Shown piece after piece: positions 63,343-64,000 of a stretch of 64,000 nt of DNA. This DNA is from Sutcliffiella sp. FSL R7-0096 (GTDB taxonomy: Bacteria; Bacillota; Bacilli; Bacillales; Bacillaceae_I), in the NCBI RefSeq assembly GCF_038595065.1, contig NZ_CP152003.1, forward strand, positions 3,390,001 through 3,454,000, written 5' to 3'. How positions within the stretch are numbered: position 1 is the stretch's first letter; each line of letters opens with the position of its first letter. A model generated the notes under the pieces. The model saw only the letters and a program-made list of their open reading frames with translations, did no database searches and had not been told where the DNA came from. The translations under genes were made by a program, and so were the position numbers.

Positions 63343-63945
63343 CTAGTTTTTGCGGGAGAGCATCTCCCACTGATTGGTCAATTGACTGATGGCATTTCCC
63401 CTGTGACTGATTTCACTTTTTTCTTCTTTGGAAAGTTGGGCCATCGTCCTCTGTTTCTCTTCCACATAAAAAATCGGATCATAGCCAAAACCGTTATCCC
63501 CTACAGGTTCAAAAGCGATGGTACCTTCACACGTGCCACGAACGGTAAACTTTTCCCCATCAGGATCGACTACTGCCAATACACATACAAATCGAGCCGT
63601 ACGCTTCTTTTCAGGTACTCCTTCCATTCTTTTGAGCACCTTTAGGATGTTTTTTCTATCATCTTTATCCATACCCGCATAGCGAGCGGAATACACACCA
63701 GGCTCTCCATTTAGTGCATCCACCTCAAGGCCGGAATCATCTGCAAGCACTATTTTTCCTAGGTGTGCCGATACCGCCTCCGCTTTTAGTAAAGCATTTG
63801 CTTCAAAGGTAGTTCCCGTTTCCTCCACGTCTGGGACGTGAGGGAAGTCAGCAAGGGATTTAACCATAAATCCCTTGGGTTCCAAGATCACTTTAAAATC
63901 TTTTACTTTCCCAGGATTATTGGTTGCAATGATAATCTCAGTCAT
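63343..63945 (-). CDS. rdgB: XTP/dITP pyrophosphatase
   Basis: House-cleaning enzyme hydrolysing XTP, dITP and ITP to the monophosphate. The 200-residue protein starts IIIATNNPGKVKDF and has ADDSGLEVDALNGEPGVYSA and FGYDPIFYVEEKQRTMAQLS, the family signature. Its ATG overlaps the rph stop (ATGA), as in B. subtilis rph-ysnA. Confidence 0.97.
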   Translation of the reverse strand: MTEIIIATNNPGKVKDFKVILEPKGFMVKSLADFPHVPDVEETGTTFEANALLKAEAVSAHLGKIVLADDSGLEVDALNGEPGVYSARYAGMDKDDRKNILKVLKRMEGVPEKKRTARFVCVLAVVDPDGEKFTVRGTCEGTIAFEPVGDNGFGYDPIFYVEEKQRTMAQLSKEEKSEISHRGNAISQLTNQWEMLSRKN

Positions 63946-64000
63946 CTTGATTTTCTCCTTTTTCCTTTTTCACTGATACTCTCAGCCAAGGCTCCTAATG
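63942..64000 (-). CDS. rph: RNase PH, C-terminal end (cut by window edge)
   Basis: The last 18 codons of an open frame ending in TGA that overlaps the rdgB ATG (LGALAESISEKGKRRKSR). Conserved Bacillus order (rph, rdgB/ysnA, ysnB) and the coupled overlap make RNase PH, the tRNA 3'-trimming exonuclease, the likely identity. The short fragment alone proves little. Confidence 0.7.
   Translation of the reverse strand, partial: LGALAESISEKGKRRKSR

Overview
The window is from the chromosome of an endospore-forming Bacillaceae bacterium. The gene order closely follows the Bacillus subtilis spo0B-rpmA-min/mre-valS-hem-lon-clpX-tig-rph region, read mostly on the minus strand. The low-to-medium G+C content, the sporulation genes (spo0B, spoIVFB, spoIVFA, spoIIB, spoVID, ysxE) and extra genes known from alkaliphilic or halotolerant relatives (RNase E/G, a type IV pilus operon) suggest a Sutcliffiella/Bacillus cohnii-like organism. 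The exact species is an inference.

Layout. Positions 1-1.5 kb hold the 5' end of spo0B and the rplU-prp-rpmA operon, with an L21 leader and promoter. Positions 1.5-4.8 kb hold RNase E/G and the SpoIVFA/SpoIVFB intramembrane protease pair. Positions 4.9-7.2 kb hold a plus-strand operon of three pseudopilins, the last carrying a beta-helix-like domain. A GDPD phosphodiesterase follows. Positions 8.3-14.2 kb hold minD, minC, mreD, mreC, mreB, radC and maf. Positions 14.5-25.3 kb hold spoIIB and a type IV pilus operon (accessory membrane protein, VanW/G5-like protein, pilB, pilT, pilC, pilA, pilD, pilM, pilN, pilO) at the place where B. subtilis has only comC. Positions 25.6-27.2 kb hold an ECF sigma factor/anti-sigma pair; the sigma factor seems to have lost an internal part of region 4. 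A GGDEF protein and folC follow. Positions 30.9-34.0 kb hold a divergent three-gene operon of two RimK-like ATP-grasp ligases and a FolC-like Mur ligase, the best candidate for an undescribed biosynthetic system. Positions 34.4-47.1 kb hold valS with a T-box leader, a 62-residue membrane protein, ysxE, spoVID and the hemAXCDBL heme operon. Positions 47.3-52.0 kb hold a LiaI/LiaF-like membrane protein, a polar amino acid ABC transporter and alaX. Positions 52.1-61.2 kb hold engB, lonA, lonB, a small unknown protein, clpX and tig. Positions 61.4-64.0 kb hold ysoA, tRNA-Arg(TCT), a phosphodiesterase, rdgB and the end of rph.

Dispersed repeats fill many of the gaps. R1 is a family of about 186 bp with 29-bp imperfect terminal inverted repeats beginning AGGCTCTTTTC. 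It has five copies, two of them joined in tandem, and two single copies are flanked by exact 6-bp direct repeats, so it behaves like a miniature inverted-repeat transposable element. R2 is a family of GC-rich palindromic elements of about 130 bp, eight copies, several ending in GCTGTTGATT/AATCAACAGC. R3 is a 21-bp tandem repeat containing TTCTACCACTT, present in two distant intergenic arrays. No prophage, CRISPR array or complete insertion sequence was seen.

Functionally most of the window is housekeeping: translation quality control, cell shape and division-site selection, heme synthesis, ATP-dependent proteolysis, and spore proteolytic signalling and coat assembly. The accessory content is the pilus apparatus with its separate minor-pilin operon, the sigma/anti-sigma pair, and the ATP-grasp/Mur-ligase operon.
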